Below are positions 46,255 to 57,692 of a stretch of DNA of 64,000 bases, piece after piece; positions within the stretch are counted from its first letter, which is position 1, and every line of letters begins with the position of its first letter. Position numbers and translations under genes: made by a program. Source of the DNA: Pelobates cultripes (taxonomy: Eukaryota > Chordata > Amphibia > Anura > Pelobatidae). The notes beneath the pieces are model-generated. The model did no database searches, had not been told where the DNA came from, and saw only the letters and a list, made by a program, of their open reading frames with translations. The stretch covers positions 268,683,134-268,747,133 of the forward strand of contig OW240913.1 in NCBI GenBank assembly GCA_933207985.1, read 5' to 3'.

Positions 46255-46354
46255 NNNNNNNNNNNNNNNNNNNNNNNNNNNNNNNNNNNNNNNNNNNNNN
46301 NNNNNNNNNNNNNNNNNNNNNNNNNNNNNNNNNNNNNNNNNNNNNNNNNNNNNN
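46255..46354. other. Assembly gap, 100 N
   Basis: Exactly 100 unknown bases, the usual placeholder for a gap of unknown size. Translated frames crossing it are meaningless. Confidence 0.99.
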
Positions 46355-46615
46355 GTGGTGGGGTGGGAGGACTGGAGCAGAGCAGAAATCTCTTCCAATG
46401 TAGCGGGTGCCAATGAACATAGAACAGCAGAGGGAAGTATTGTAAGGGGAAGAAGAAAGATGAGATCTCTTCCCTGATTGTAGAGATCTTGTCAGTGAAA
46501 TGAGTTGCAAAGTCTGAGGCGGTCAAGTTAGTAGGTGAAGGAGGAACAACAGGGCGAAGAAGAGAGTTAAATGTGTGAAATAGTCGTTTGGGTTCGCGAG
46601 AGAGTGTGGTTATGA
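46355..46615 (-). pseudogene. L2-like LINE ORF2 fragment (linker before reverse transcriptase)
   Basis: On the minus strand the segment PKRLFHTFNSLLRPVVPPSP, then LTASDFATHFTDKISTIREE, resembles the region between endonuclease and RT in L2/CR1-group LINEs (a conserved FNSLL ... DFA.FF..KI..IR pattern). It changes frame near 46466 and is cut by the gap at 46354. Only about 85 residues remain. Confidence 0.65.
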
Positions 46616-48654
46616 GGGTATTGAAGTAATTGAAGTATTGAAGTAAGTGATGTAATTGAAGTATTGAAGTAAGTGATATCATACCTTCCAACATTGAGTG
46701 GTATGCAATCAGTGTAGGTGGGCAGGCCTGAGAGGTGGTAATGGAAAATGAGCAGGTCTGCCCACTGGATGACAGATAAGACCTGTCTGCCCTCAACATG
46801 TAGGGCCTTGCAGAGAGCACAGAGAGGTATCCATGTGAGCATTTTATCTCATGCTATGTATTATGACATACATTTTTATAATAGCAAGTTTGTTTTGTTG
46901 TTTTTCTAATTTGCCCTTGACTTTTGAAACATAAAAATAATTAAGGAAAACATTACTTGTAAAATGTGTAAAAACAAACTTTCAGGACTATTAGTTAAAT
47001 GTGAATTCATGTAAGATTCTAAGTGGATTCAGAGCATTTTATATTTTAGGCTTAAATGGGAAGATTGGCAATATTCTCTAAGTCAGCTATGTTTTTTTTG
47101 TTCAGCTATTTGATTTTTTTTTTAATTCTGTTCAGATTCACTTTGAATTGCTGTCAATTGTCTCTTTAGTGAATAGCGTTTCTTTTCACATATTAGTAAT
47201 TGGATTGTCTATGGACAAATAATGTCAGGCTACATAATTAGTATTACTATTTATATAGCTCCAACAAATATTGCAGCACAAATGACAATAATTGCTTTAC
47301 TTGAGTAAATGCCACATTTGTTGATCTAATGCTTTAGGTAGTGGGTGGACGTTGATGTTGATATTAAACATTAATAAATTAAATAAATAATGCACATTCA
47401 TAGTGTCAGGGTTGGCTCCTACGCCCTTACTAGACAGGATCGGGTGAGCAGTGTCAAATATGTCTTTGAGCAAAATATGACACCGCTCACTAGACATGTT
47501 AATATTAGCAGCACTTTAATTAAAGGTCGAATTAGAGAAACATGATCTGAAATAATAGTATATCCCTATTCCTCCCAGACCCACCACAACATTTACATAG
47601 TTTCTGTTACATTCTATGCATATACTTATACAGTTAAGAAATGTATTCACATTTATTTGCAAATCACTACCTAATTTGTAAATTAAAATTGCAAAATATA
47701 AAAAAAAAAACAATTTGTCACCACCTATGTTTATGTTGTTTGTGTATGCCCATGTATTTAACAGCCCATAAAATATACACCCTGTAACATTCTTTTATAC
47801 AAAACCACATTTCAAAATGTATGCTACTAAATTTGATTTGAAAATGTTCTGCAACTTAAATATAGTTGTGGCTCATTTAGTGAACAAACCACTTTACCAT
47901 GCATTTTCATGTGTGAGCTTGATCTGACATTTTTTAAACTATCTTTATCCATTGGTGCCAAACAGCAAATGAGCCAACTCTTCTATTGTTAGCTAAATTA
48001 CATAATTATTGATAGTGGCAAAACAGGTCTCAGTAGTTGATTTTTTTTTGTGTGTGTGTGTGTGTGTGTGTGTTTTTGCTTTCACACAGCATTGCTGGCT
48101 GACTTTTCCTGGTTACGAGAATAAAAAACAACCACACCTTATATTGTACATAAAAGTATTAAATAGAAATTTGAAAGTGGTGTTACATTCCACATTACCT
48201 CTCCTAATGGAACAGCGCCAAGATAATCATTCATACATAACAAAGACCCTAGCAGCAGCAGCCAGAAATTTGAACTTCTATGTCAGGTTACTAGTTTGCT
48301 GTAGATCTTTTTTTTTTTTTTTAAATTGACAGATTCAAGATGAAAGCCAGAAGTTGCACTGAAATTACACTGCACTGCCAAGAATGTCTTTAATAACCTG
48401 TGTATTCTGATTGCAGGATACAAACAGTTTTCCTGAAGATTGTATGTATGTCCCGATGATGTATGTATCTGTGCATGTGTAAATGTCTGTGCATGTATCT
48501 GCGTATGTGTAAATTTGTCAGTGTATGCTTCTGTGCATGTGTAAATTTATTAGCATATGTATCTGTGTTTGAGTAAATATGTCAATGTATATATCTGTCT
48601 GTGTGAGTGGATGTGAATAAGTTAGTGAGTGAATGGTTTTTGTGTAAGTGGTGG

Positions 48655-48686
<32 letters not shown>
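46616..48686. other. Unassigned with minor repeats
   Basis: 46621-46680 holds a short tandem repeat of TTGAAGTATTGAAGTAAGTGAT. 47245-47300 (TTTATATAGCTCCAACAAATAT) is a minus-strand L2-like tail. 48040-48073 is (GT)n, and 48430-48657 is degenerate GT/AT-rich sequence ending in (TA)n at 48658-48686. No gene was seen. Confidence 0.45.
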
Positions 48687-48690
<4 letters not shown>

Positions 48691-49310
48691 ATACAATGCT
48701 AAACAAAAATCTGCACACCAGTCAAGCCATAAGACTTGCTTTTCCCACAGAAATCCGAAATCAGCAGTGATGTTACAACCGCAAAGGATTCTGGGTGGCC
48801 ATATGCAAATTAGTTTAACAAAGAATCACATTTTTGCCTCATTCCATTTTAAACATGGATTCCTTTTAATTTGTGTTTGCAGTATACAACTGCTTGGAAC
48901 ACACTTTAGGATAAGATGCAAAACCAGTGAACCACTCATGGACAGCTGTTTCGTTGTTAATGCAACTCTTCAGCATGAGGTTGGTTACTGGTTTGCTTAT
49001 GGAGGCTTGGTAGTGCTTGTGAAGCAAGATCCAAATAGATTATGGTGGGGAAAAATTGTGATTGGAAACCCCTTCCACCTGAAGTATGTGGATAGTTAAT
49101 ACAATGCTAAACAAAAATCTGCACACCAGTCAAGCCATAAGACTTGCTTTTCCCACAGAAATCCCAAATCAGCAGTGATGTTACAACTGCAAAGGATTCT
49201 GGGTGGGCATATGCAAATTAGTTTAACAAAGAATCACATTTTTGCCTCATTCCATTTTAAACATGGATTCCTTTTAATTTGTGTTTGCAGTATACAACTG
49301 CTTGGAACAC
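48687..49310. repeat. Tandem duplication, 409-bp unit, second copy cut by the DIRS element
   Basis: 48687-49095 is one unit starting GTTAATACAATGCTAAAC. The second copy starts at 49096 and stops at 49310 where the DIRS element begins. About three substitutions are visible in 215 bp. Both copies contain the octamer ATGCAAAT. The expected continuation (CTTTAGGATAAG) is not seen after the DIRS right end, so the remainder was lost or the array ended there. Confidence 0.85.
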
Positions 49311-49374
49311 AATTGAAGATTATGCTAGCTTTAGTGTACTAATAATCTTAATTTTAATAAGGACAGGAGGCGAG

Positions 49375-49497
49375 TATTTTGCATTAACTCTCTTTACTAA
49401 ACTCCACAGCAGTAAAGAAAACATAAAGAGTAACAAATAAATCACTGAGCAGCATAGTATATAAGGGTCATGCTGCCTGTACACTTCCTCTTTCTTG
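49375..49497. repeat. DIRS left inverted terminal repeat
   Basis: Starts TATTTTGCATTAACTCTCTT and ends CACTTCCTCTTTCTT; inverted copy at 55050-55172. Confidence 0.93.
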
Positions 49498-49998
49498 AAG
49501 CGACATCCAAGTCCAGATAGAGCTTGAACATCCAGAAACTCAACGAAACTGTAACTGCGGTCTCTGGCGAGCGGAACTTGAGGAGACTCCTGGTAACGAG
49601 ATAGGAGGAAAGACCAAACGAAGCCGTCATCCCATCTTACGGAGTTGTGAGGTTAACGAACCATCGACCAGTGGAGGTCCTGAAGAGGGTTACACTGAAA
49701 GGAGAGTATAAAATCGGTTAGGTACTGAACTGTAACTGTTCATGCCTGTGGGCTTTAACAGAATGGTGTAAATTAAACAGTACAGACAGATTGTAAGCTG
49801 GCCATAGGCTAAATATGTGTTAGGTGTAAGCATGTTGTACAACTAAACTGTCCGTCTAGGTGGAAAACACTGGGGATAGAGATGGAAGGGATACCGAATA
49901 TGTCCAGAAGATAGTGGAACTACTAATATGAATCCCAAAATCCATCACCTTAAGATCCACTCCCCCGAGGAGTCAGGGTAGGGAACAAAAGGGAGGGA

Positions 49999-50100
49999 AA
50001 ATACTCGCCTCCTGTCCTTATTAAAATTAAGATTATTAGTACACTAAAGCTAGCAAAATCTTCAATTTTATAACATGACAGGAGGCTTCCTATTTTGCAA
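49999..50100. repeat. DIRS internal complementary region
   Basis: The first part (AATACTCGCCTCCTGTCCTT...GCTAGC) is the reverse complement of the left end. The second part (TTTTATAACATGACAGGAGG...) is the reverse complement of the right end. They meet at CTTCAATTTTATAA, so AATT is the shared core. Confidence 0.92.
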
Positions 50101-52941
50101 TTTTAACGCTGAAGAAGTGACATCCCAGCAGAAGGGGGAGTGCGAAAATAAAATGTACGGAAAGTGGATTCCCTAGACCAGTCCGCCGTTCGGAGAATAT
50201 CCGAGAGGGACGCCCCTGCCAGGAAGGCTGATGAAGCCGTCGCACCGCGAACGGAGTGGGCGCCGAACGCGGGATCTATACCTGCGAGGGAAAGGATCCA
50301 GTGGATTCATCGGGCCAGTGTGGTGACCGAGACTGGGGCGTGAGGGCGCACGTAGGAGACTAGGTGTTGGCCCAACGTAGAGGATCGGAGTGAGGAGGTA
50401 ACGGAAACATACCTGCGAAGGGTGGACACGACACAGAGTTGCGGGTCGTCGGGGGATAAAGGGGTAGAAGACCGAAGTCGAACCCGACCTAGTGCGGCGG
50501 GAAATGTGGAACGTGACCCCTTCCGGGGCCACCTCGAAAGCGTCCACGTCGAAGGCCCTAACATCCGAAACCCGTCGGAAAGATACTAGACAAAGGAGAA
50601 AAGCGCACTTAGCGAATAGTTGGCGTAGGGAGAGGCGGTCATTCGGAAGCCAATCCCTGAAAAAACGGAGAACCAGTCCCACATCCCATAGGTGAGGGTA
50701 TCTGGGGGCCGGGGGGCGGCAGAGCCGCATACCACGGAGTAGACGGCAGACCAGAGGGTCTTTGCCGACCGGGAGATCCCCGACGGGGGTGTGAGCCGCT
50801 GAAATCGCGGAGCAAACGACGTTGACCGAACGGTAAGAGCGGCCAGATGAAAACAAGGAGGAAAGAAAATTAAGAATCATGGGAATAGGTGCAGTAAAGG
50901 GATCGGAGTCCCATTCCATGCACCAAGTAGACCCGGAGGCCCAAGCTGAAAGGTAACAGCGTCTAGTTCCCGGGGCCCATGAGTCCCATAAGAGGTCCCT
51001 AGCAGTCTGCGATAGTCCGCTGACTCGCCAGGAACCCCAGAAAGAGACCAAGCCACCAGGGGTAGCCGGTCTTCCAGGAGTAGTGGGTGGAGATACCCTT
51101 TGGGATCCGTGAGCAGGTCCGGGAAGGATGGAAGGAGGAGAGGGTCCCTGTAGGAGGAGGCCAGGAGGTCCGGGAACCATGGTTGGCTCTGCCACAAGGG
51201 CGCTATGACAACCAGTTTGATCTGTTGCGTCCGCATCTGGTGTAGTGTTCTCGCAATCATGGAGAATGGGGGAAAGGCGTAGGCTCCTGTCGTCGGCCAT
51301 TGTTGGAGAAATGCGTCTGTCGCCTTGCTCTCCGGGTCCGGGAGCCAGCTGAAGAACTCCGGGGTCTGGTGATTGTTGCGAGGGGCAATAGTCGAAGATG
51401 TCCCTTGTGATATCCGACAGTAGGCGTGAGCGAGCGCCTCCCAGATGGTTGATGTACTGGACTGCGGAGACATTGTCCATGCGCAGGAGGATGCAGCAGT
51501 TGGATCTTTCCCGGGCCAGGCTGCGGGTCGCAAAGGATCCCGCCAGGAGTTCGAGACAATTGATGTGCATGGAGAGCTCCTGTGCCGTCCATGTTCCTCC
51601 CGTGGAGATGGTTCCGTTGGTGGCACCCCATCCCCACAGGCTGGCGTCTGATTCCAATACGAAGTCTGGAGTGTCTCCGAATATGGCCTTGCCGTTCCAG
51701 GCTTGCATGCTGTCCAGCCACCATGATAGTTCTTCGCGAACCTCCGTCGTCACCGGGACGGGTTGGTCGTAAGTAGGTCTGTGGCGTAGGTATTTCGCCT
51801 TGAGACGTTGCATGGCCCTGTAGTGGAGGGGACCTGGAAATATGGCTTGAATGGGAGCAGAGAGGAGACCTACAATCCTGTCCAGGTTGCGTAGTGGAAT
51901 GGAGTCGAGACGGAGAACCCTGCGAATCTCCTTGCGAATGGCTGTGATCTTTGAGGCTGGTAGTCTCAGAGTGCATGTCGTCGAGTCGATCTCGAAGCCG
52001 AGGAATTGTATCGTCTGAGTAGGGGTCAGTTCCGATTTGGGTTGGTTTACCACGAAACCCAGAGATTCCAGTAGGGACACTGCCAAGTGAGTGTGTTGGC
52101 GTAGTCTGTGTTCGTCGGAGCAGAAAAGGAGAAGGTCGTCTAAGTAGATGATGTATCGACTGCCCCTGGATCTCAGGTGGGCCACCACTGGTTTTAGAAG
52201 CTTGGTGAAGCACCATGGGGCTGAGCTGAGCCCGAAAGGGAGGCAAGTGAATTGCCCAGGGCGTCCGTGCCAGAGGAAACGTAGGAGTGCTCGACAGTCC
52301 GGGTGCACCGGGACTGACAGATATGCATCTTTCAAATCGAGCCTGGTGAACCAGTCGTTGCTTCGAAGAAGGTCTCGCAGGAGGTGGATGCCCTCCATCT
52401 TGAAGTGGCGATAGACCACATGTGCGTTGAGGGCGCGTAGATTGATGACCGGTCGGTATTCTCCTGACTTTTTCCGAACCAGGAAGATGTTGCTGAAGTA
52501 ACCACCCCCGTCATGGGCCGGCTGGATGGCCCCTTTGTCTCGGAGCTCGCGTAGCTCCGCGTTGACGAGGTTGTGGTCGGAGGACGACATGTGGATGGGG
52601 CGAGGGGGCTGAACCTGAAAGGGGGTCCCCACTAGGTCTATGATATATCCCTGTACTGTTTGTAGGATCCATGTGTCTGAGCATAGGGCGGCCCAATTCT
52701 GGAAAGAAAGGGAAATACGGCCCGCAGTGCGGGTGCATGGTAACAGTGGAGGAATATGGGTCCTTACCTGCAGCAAAGCGGGAACGCCCGCGTCCGCGGG
52801 GTCCACGACCTCTATCCGAGCCTCTGGAAAAGGGTTGCTGCCGATAGTCCCTTGTCGGGTAGGACGGTGTTGGTTGGGTGCTGGGGCCTGAAGGCCAAAA
52901 GCGGCTGGCGGCACGGCCCCGCTGCCGGCCAGCCCTTCCAA
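50098..52941 (-). pseudogene. DIRS RT-RNase H-tyrosine recombinase, several lesions
   Basis: A 922-codon frame (52941-50173) is open by chance but is not colinear with one protein. RT: EYRPVINLRALN, TRLDLKDAYLSVPV, CLPFGLSSAPWCF and YLDDLLLF (residues 266-269). RNase H start: VLESDASLWGWGA and HINCLELLAG. After DIFDYC (near 51384) the true sequence continues in another frame (PEFFSWLPDPESKATDAF, FPPFSMIARTLH) until about 51040, where the first frame resumes with the YR (SFRRVSDVRAFD). The RNase H tail seems shortened by a deletion at the first switch. Near 50458 the YR shifts frame again (CVVSTLRRYVSV), meets a TGA at 50307-50309, then retains GAHSVRGATASS (H-x-x-R) and FRTFYFRTP (Tyr), ending at a TAA near 50105. 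No active enzyme is expected. Confidence 0.92.
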
Positions 52942-54143
52942 AAACCCCTCTGGTAGGGTTGCTCCTGAAAACTCTGCGCATAGAGGATTGCGCCTTATTA
53001 AGGGAGGTGAACACGTTTACGTGTTTATTGAGTTCCTTGAGGAACGGTTTGCCAAATAGTTTTCCTTGTGCCTGGGGCCCAATCTCCTTTGTGCCAAGGT
53101 CTGCCAATTTACCGTTAATACGGTATAACGCTGCTTTTCGTCTCTCCGAAGAGAGCGTAACATTAGTGTTTCCAATGAAACAAAACACCGTTGTGCCCAT
53201 TCACGAACGTCATGTGCCCATTCCCTGATGTCCTCGGCAGAGAAGGAGTCGGCTTTGGCGTAGGCATCATCTGCCAGATACATAATGCGAGCCAGGGGGC
53301 CTACGGAATCCAGCAGGTTATCCTGGGCGCCCAATAGGCCTTTCTCTACCCCTCGGCGAGGGTCTCTACCACTGCGCATCATGAAGGTCGACATGACCTT
53401 GTCAAATTCAGGGGTCTGAGCGACCTTATCCGGCAGGGAAGGGCGTGGGCATTCAGACCTGAGTCGGCTGCGGACCTCCTTCTCCAGAGGTTTGCGGAGC
53501 CACAGGTGCATAAACCTGGAAAGGTGTTCTGGAGGTGACCAGTCACCCGATCTGGGGTGCCATATGTTGCGTGGGTCGAACATCGCCTGACCTGAGGGGT
53601 CCAAAATGGTGTCTGATTCTAGAGGAGGTTCTGCGTCCGCAGTGTCCTCAACACCTCCAGTCTGGGCAGCACCCAGGAGGGTCTCCCGCATGAAAGCGGA
53701 GACAGATTTCTCGTCCGAGCCCCATGCGTCGTAGTCCAACTCACAAGCGTCAGCTTGCCATTCATCCAGCACTGACATGGACTGGGCAGGGCCCTGCTCT
53801 TCATCTGAAGAGTACTCCTGACGCGGGGCCGGGGTGTGTAGTTTGGCAGATTTGCGCTTGGCAGGTGCCTTACCCTTAGGCGGTTTGGTGCATAATCCTC
53901 GCCTTTGTCATGGCGCTTTTTAGGGCGGGAGTCATCCCTTGTCTGACAGTCGGACAAGTCGGAATCCGATTCGTGGCGTGTACGTCTGCGGGTTTTTGGT
54001 ACGTCAGGAGCCGGAGCTCGGGCCTTGGAGAGTGCCTTCTCCACAGAGGCAGCGACAGCTGCGTTAATCATAGCCTGGAAGTCCACAGGGACATTCTGGG
54101 AAACTTCCATGTTAGGGTAGGCTGATACGTCACTGAAAGGCAC
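52511..54143 (-). pseudogene. DIRS Gag, frameshifted
   Basis: Three frames together match a DIRS-type Gag. The N-terminal frame (from 54143) has MPFSDVSAYPNMEV, a short helix and a basic nuclear-localisation-like patch (KTRRRTRHE, RPKKRHDK). A frame change near 53880 leads to MSVLDEWQADACELDYDAWG and the central region up to WAQRCF (53180). Another change leads to FIGNTNVTLSSERRKAALYR, GKLFGKPFLKELNKHVNVF and an Arg/Gly-rich tail (GRAGRQRGRAASRFW, GRGPRGRGRSRF) with probable RNA-binding function. The tail overlaps the start of pol (52941), as is normal in DIRS elements. Confidence 0.85.
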
Positions 54144-55049
54144 AGCAATAAACGGGCACCCAGGTCTTGATAATAGGTGTAGGGTCAGATTTGATAGTAT
54201 GGTGGGACCAAGCCCAGAGTAACCCCAGCAGGGTATAGTAGTGACCTTATAAACTGGGGCTCACCCAGTTAGAGAGAACTGCAACAGCTAGTCTCCCAGT
54301 AAGCAGCGTATTTATAGTGGGGGCTCACCCCGGTTGCACAGGGTTGGGACCCTTAAGTGCAGGTCACAGTAATAAACAGGCAGCAGCACTGACCTGACTG
54401 ACCCAGCCACAGGATATAGCTTGATAGAAGCAGATGAGGCACAGAGGCTGAGTAGCAGAGTGATAGCAGCTAGATGGAGTGCTGAGCAGGTAATCCTTCA
54501 GTCACAGTGTGAGACACAAAAGGTGTGAAAAACAGCAATGCAGAGGTAACAGCAAGTTAGCACAGCCACACTGAGTCCCCAATGAGATGCACGAGGTAAA
54601 ACTAAGGTGGCCGCGGGAATCTTGCGATGTCCGCGATCCAAAATGGCGGCCGCGAGTGTAGGCCGCAAGCCGGGGACTAAATTTTGAGGCCGGCCGCGGG
54701 CGGAAGCAGGCCGGCGCGAAAACGGCCGCGAACGATTCCGGCCGCAAGGAGGGAGCCCAGGAGGACACTCCAGGTTAGGGGGGCAGCGGGGGGACCTGGG
54801 GAGACTGAGGGGAGGCCCAGGGAAGGTCCCAAAATAAACAGAGGGGCAGATAAGAGTATAGAAACCCACAGAGAGCCCCTAGTCCCACAGCCCAGTACAG
54901 AACAGAAATAAAAGGGAATAAATTAAAGTAATAATAGTGATAATAACAATAGAATGGAACAAATAGATAATGACAATAAATGTATAAATGTATAAATGTA
55001 TAAAGCTCCAGAGGAGCAGATATTCTGACCTGTCTGCGATGGAGCAGTA
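54144..55049 (-). other. DIRS 5' region with GC-rich promoter-like block
   Basis: Between the right inverted repeat and gag. 54600-54800 is CpG-rich with repeated GGCCGC motifs; the rest is plain. The antisense and sense frames here have no motif. Confidence 0.6.
54638..54651 (-). promoter_or_regulatory. Candidate YY1 site in the DIRS 5' region
   Basis: On the minus strand GGCCGCCATTTTGG matches the strong YY1 core (GCCGCCATNTT). YY1 sites set the start point in some L1 promoters; a role here is inference. Confidence 0.45.
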
Positions 55050-55172
55050 AAGAAAGAGGAAGTGTACAGGCAGCATGACCCTTATATACTATGCTGCTCA
55101 GTGATTTATTTGTTACTCTTTATGTTTTTCTTTACTGCTGTGGAGTTTAGTAAAGAGAGTTAATGCAAAATA
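55050..55172. repeat. DIRS right inverted terminal repeat
   Basis: Inverted copy of 49375-49497 with one additional base in an A run. Confidence 0.93.
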
Positions 55173-55199
55173 GGAAGCCTCCTGTCATGTTATAAAATT

Positions 55200-56002
55200 C
55201 CCTCGCGGCTTCTAGCAGGAAAATACTGTCCCATTCAACCTGTGCCAGATTAATTATACATGATTACAACATGACTTTCAGTAATATACATTGGCAGAAC
55301 CAGTGCACAAGATTAAAACCTTTACACCCAGCTGAAAAGTAACTTTTATGCATAATAAACATAAAAGCTTTTCATTATTGTTTTGTAGCAAATTATAATA
55401 GCACATTTACAGGAAACAGAAAATCTTAAAATCTGCCCGTGTAGTTGTGTAGCATGTAATATGTAAAAGGTAGTCATCTCTAATTACCTATTATTTGTTA
55501 AGTCTGGTTTACAATACTAGCATAGATATGTGCTTCTGCTGTCATATACAGCTAATTAATATTTCATAGAGAATCAGTTTAGCACATGGAGCAGCACAGT
55601 TTAGTGGAATAGGGCATTGACAGAGCTAGGATGGGATGGGAATTATCCGGGATGGACAGGCTAATACATATAGGGTAGTCATCTTAAAATTTTCCTATTC
55701 TAATACTATCTCAAATGTTGTTGTCCCTCCCACTCTGTCTGGCTTTCTGATTTTTATTTTTTTTGCTCGGTTTTGGAGTTATCCTTCTTCTGGCCACAGA
55801 AGATAGATAAATTGGGATGTGGAATGGGTTTTTGGGGATTGAATTATGTTTTTTAAAGAGTCAGGAAAATGAAACCAGATTTATACCTGTACCTGTGTGG
55901 TATGACTCCAAGGGGTGAGGTTAGGAACCAAACTATTTGTAGGAAGTAATCAATCACTTGTTTATTCACATGAATGCATTTTTCTCAGCCACATGTCATG
56001 TC
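55200..56002. other. Unassigned
   Basis: AT-rich; nothing recognisable. Confidence 0.35.
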
Positions 56003-56330
56003 TTAAAAGGACACTCTAGGCCCCCATATGTGACACTGTCCCCTCAAGCTTGTAATGTAAAGCATTGCAGTCTTAGATAGCCCTGCAATGTTAACATTGC
56101 AGGGCTAAGACTTCCTCCAGTGGCTGTCTACCAGACAGCCACTAGAGGTGTTTCCTGCTGTTTCATGGAGTTTAACTCCAGAGCCCCGCTGAAGAGCTCT
56201 AGCATGAGAAAAAGGCCCTGCAAATTTAATAACATGCTTGCGCTGTGTTTGCTTTAAACTTGTCTCTGTCTGCATAAGTGGGATACCAGCGGACAAAAGG
56301 GCCAGGAAAGCGTATCGTGCATGTGTTTGG
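56003..56330. mobile_element. T2-like (Kolobok) MITE, left part
   Basis: Starts TTAAAAGGACACTCTAGGCC. The interior has the T2-like palindromic block TGCAATGTTAACATTGCA and CAGTGGCTGTCTACCAGACA with its inverse. The right end was not identified before the GT-rich sequence. Confidence 0.6.
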
Positions 56331-56392
56331 AGCCTACTTGTGGGATTGCGTGTGTGTAGAGCGAGCTGATTGTGGTGTGTGTATGTGTTTAG

Positions 56393-56528
56393 ATGTATTG
56401 TATGTGTGAGTGGCGCAGTGTGTTGGGTGTGCGGTGTGAAGGATGCAGGGTGTGTGTAAGAGGGGTGTTCTCATCTGCCGTCACATTCTATGTTTCTAAC
56501 TTTCTTTGTCTGTTAACTCACTGGCAGT

Positions 56529-56529
<1 letters not shown>
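56393..56529. repeat. GT-rich degenerate sequence
   Basis: Short TGTGTG-rich stretch preceding the TA arrays. Confidence 0.5.
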
Positions 56530-56614
<85 letters not shown>

Positions 56615-56701
56615 ATATCTCTATCTATATCTCTATCCACATACTTCAGGTGGAAGGGGTTTTCAATCACAATTTTTCCCCACCATAATCTTTTTGGATC
56701 T

Positions 56702-56781
<80 letters not shown>

Positions 56782-56815
56782 GGTGTGAAAAAAAAAAATA
56801 TATATATATATATAT
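56530..56815. repeat. Two long (TA)n arrays plus a third short one
   Basis: Pure TA at 56530-56612 and 56703-56776, separated by about 90 bases, and a shorter array after an A9 run near 56799-56817. Confidence 0.95.
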
Positions 56816-57192
56816 ATTACAAAATGTCTCGGTACTTATGTTTCTGTACTATGTATATTGCCTGATGCTCGGTATTAGCATATCCATATACAAAGATTAA
56901 ATATTTTTATACAAAGTGTATACATTTGAGTTTACAAAAAAAAAAAAACAAACGGGCCTGGTCAGGCGCCACGGCCCTTTAAGCCTGCCTCCTGCTGTGA
57001 TATCAGCTGGATGGGAGGAAGTGACATCAGATAATTTCCTCCCCACTTAACTAAAGAGTCCCAGAGGGAGGGACAAAAGCTGCAGAGGACCCCATCAGCC
57101 TTAGCCAAGAGCAGTAGCAGGACACTAGGCAACCCACCCTCCTGGGCACAAAAGGAGGGTGGCTCCAAATTAAAAAATTACTACATGTATGT
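56816..57192. other. Unassigned
   Basis: An A-rich tract at 56936-56950 is followed by a block with GGGAGGAAGTGACATCAG. Nothing nameable. Confidence 0.35.
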
Positions 57193-57600
57193 GTTTATGT
57201 ATGTTTGATCGTGTGTGCATATCTGTGTCCAGGTGTTTGTATGTATCAGTGTGTGTATCTGTGTGTGGGTGCATCTGAGTGTCAGGAAGTGTATCTGTGT
57301 TTGTGTACATGTCAATGTGTATGTCTGTGTATGTGCATTTGTGTGGATGTATATGTCAGTGTGTATATCTGTGTGTCAAGGAGTGTACGTGTGTCACTAT
57401 GCATGTTTGTGTGTCAGGGTGTGTGTATCTGTGTGTATATGTCAGTGTGTATCTTTGTGTCAGGGTGTGTGCATGTGTCAAGGTGTATACATGTGTATGT
57501 GTCACTGTGTCATCACTGTGTTTATGTGTGTATCTGTGTGTTAATGTGTATATATCTCTGTGAAAGTATGTATGTACGTGGCAGTGTATATGTGCAAACA
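57193..57600. repeat. Degenerate GT-rich array
   Basis: Irregular TGTGTATCTGTGTGTCAGTG repeats; open frames give Cys/Val-rich low-complexity peptides that are not genes. Confidence 0.85.
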
Positions 57601-57692
57601 TCTAAGCAATCACCAACACACTCCTGCAATCTAACACAAATATTACATACAAACACGCATTGAAATTCTAAAATTGCGTACATACACACCCA

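Larger units (their letters stand above)
49312..55199 (-). mobile_element. DIRS1-type tyrosine-recombinase retrotransposon
   Basis: Inverted terminal repeats (49375-49497 and 55050-55172) of about 123 bp differ by one missing A. An internal complementary region (49999-50100) reproduces the complement of the left outer end (49312-49379) joined to the right outer end (55173-55199), the hallmark of DIRS elements and the template for their circular form. Genes are on the minus strand: Gag, then RT-RNase H-YR, ending just before the internal complementary region. The ends meet their flanks at AATT on both sides, with no target duplication. Gag and pol are broken by several frameshifts, a stop and a deletion. 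Length 5.9 kb. This family is distinct from the Ngaro-like pair. Confidence 0.93.

Noticed and set aside
54498..54869. Pro/Arg-rich open frames in the DIRS 5' region
   Set aside because: GC-rich composition makes several frames open on both strands; no Gag motif, and the recognised Gag starts at 54143.
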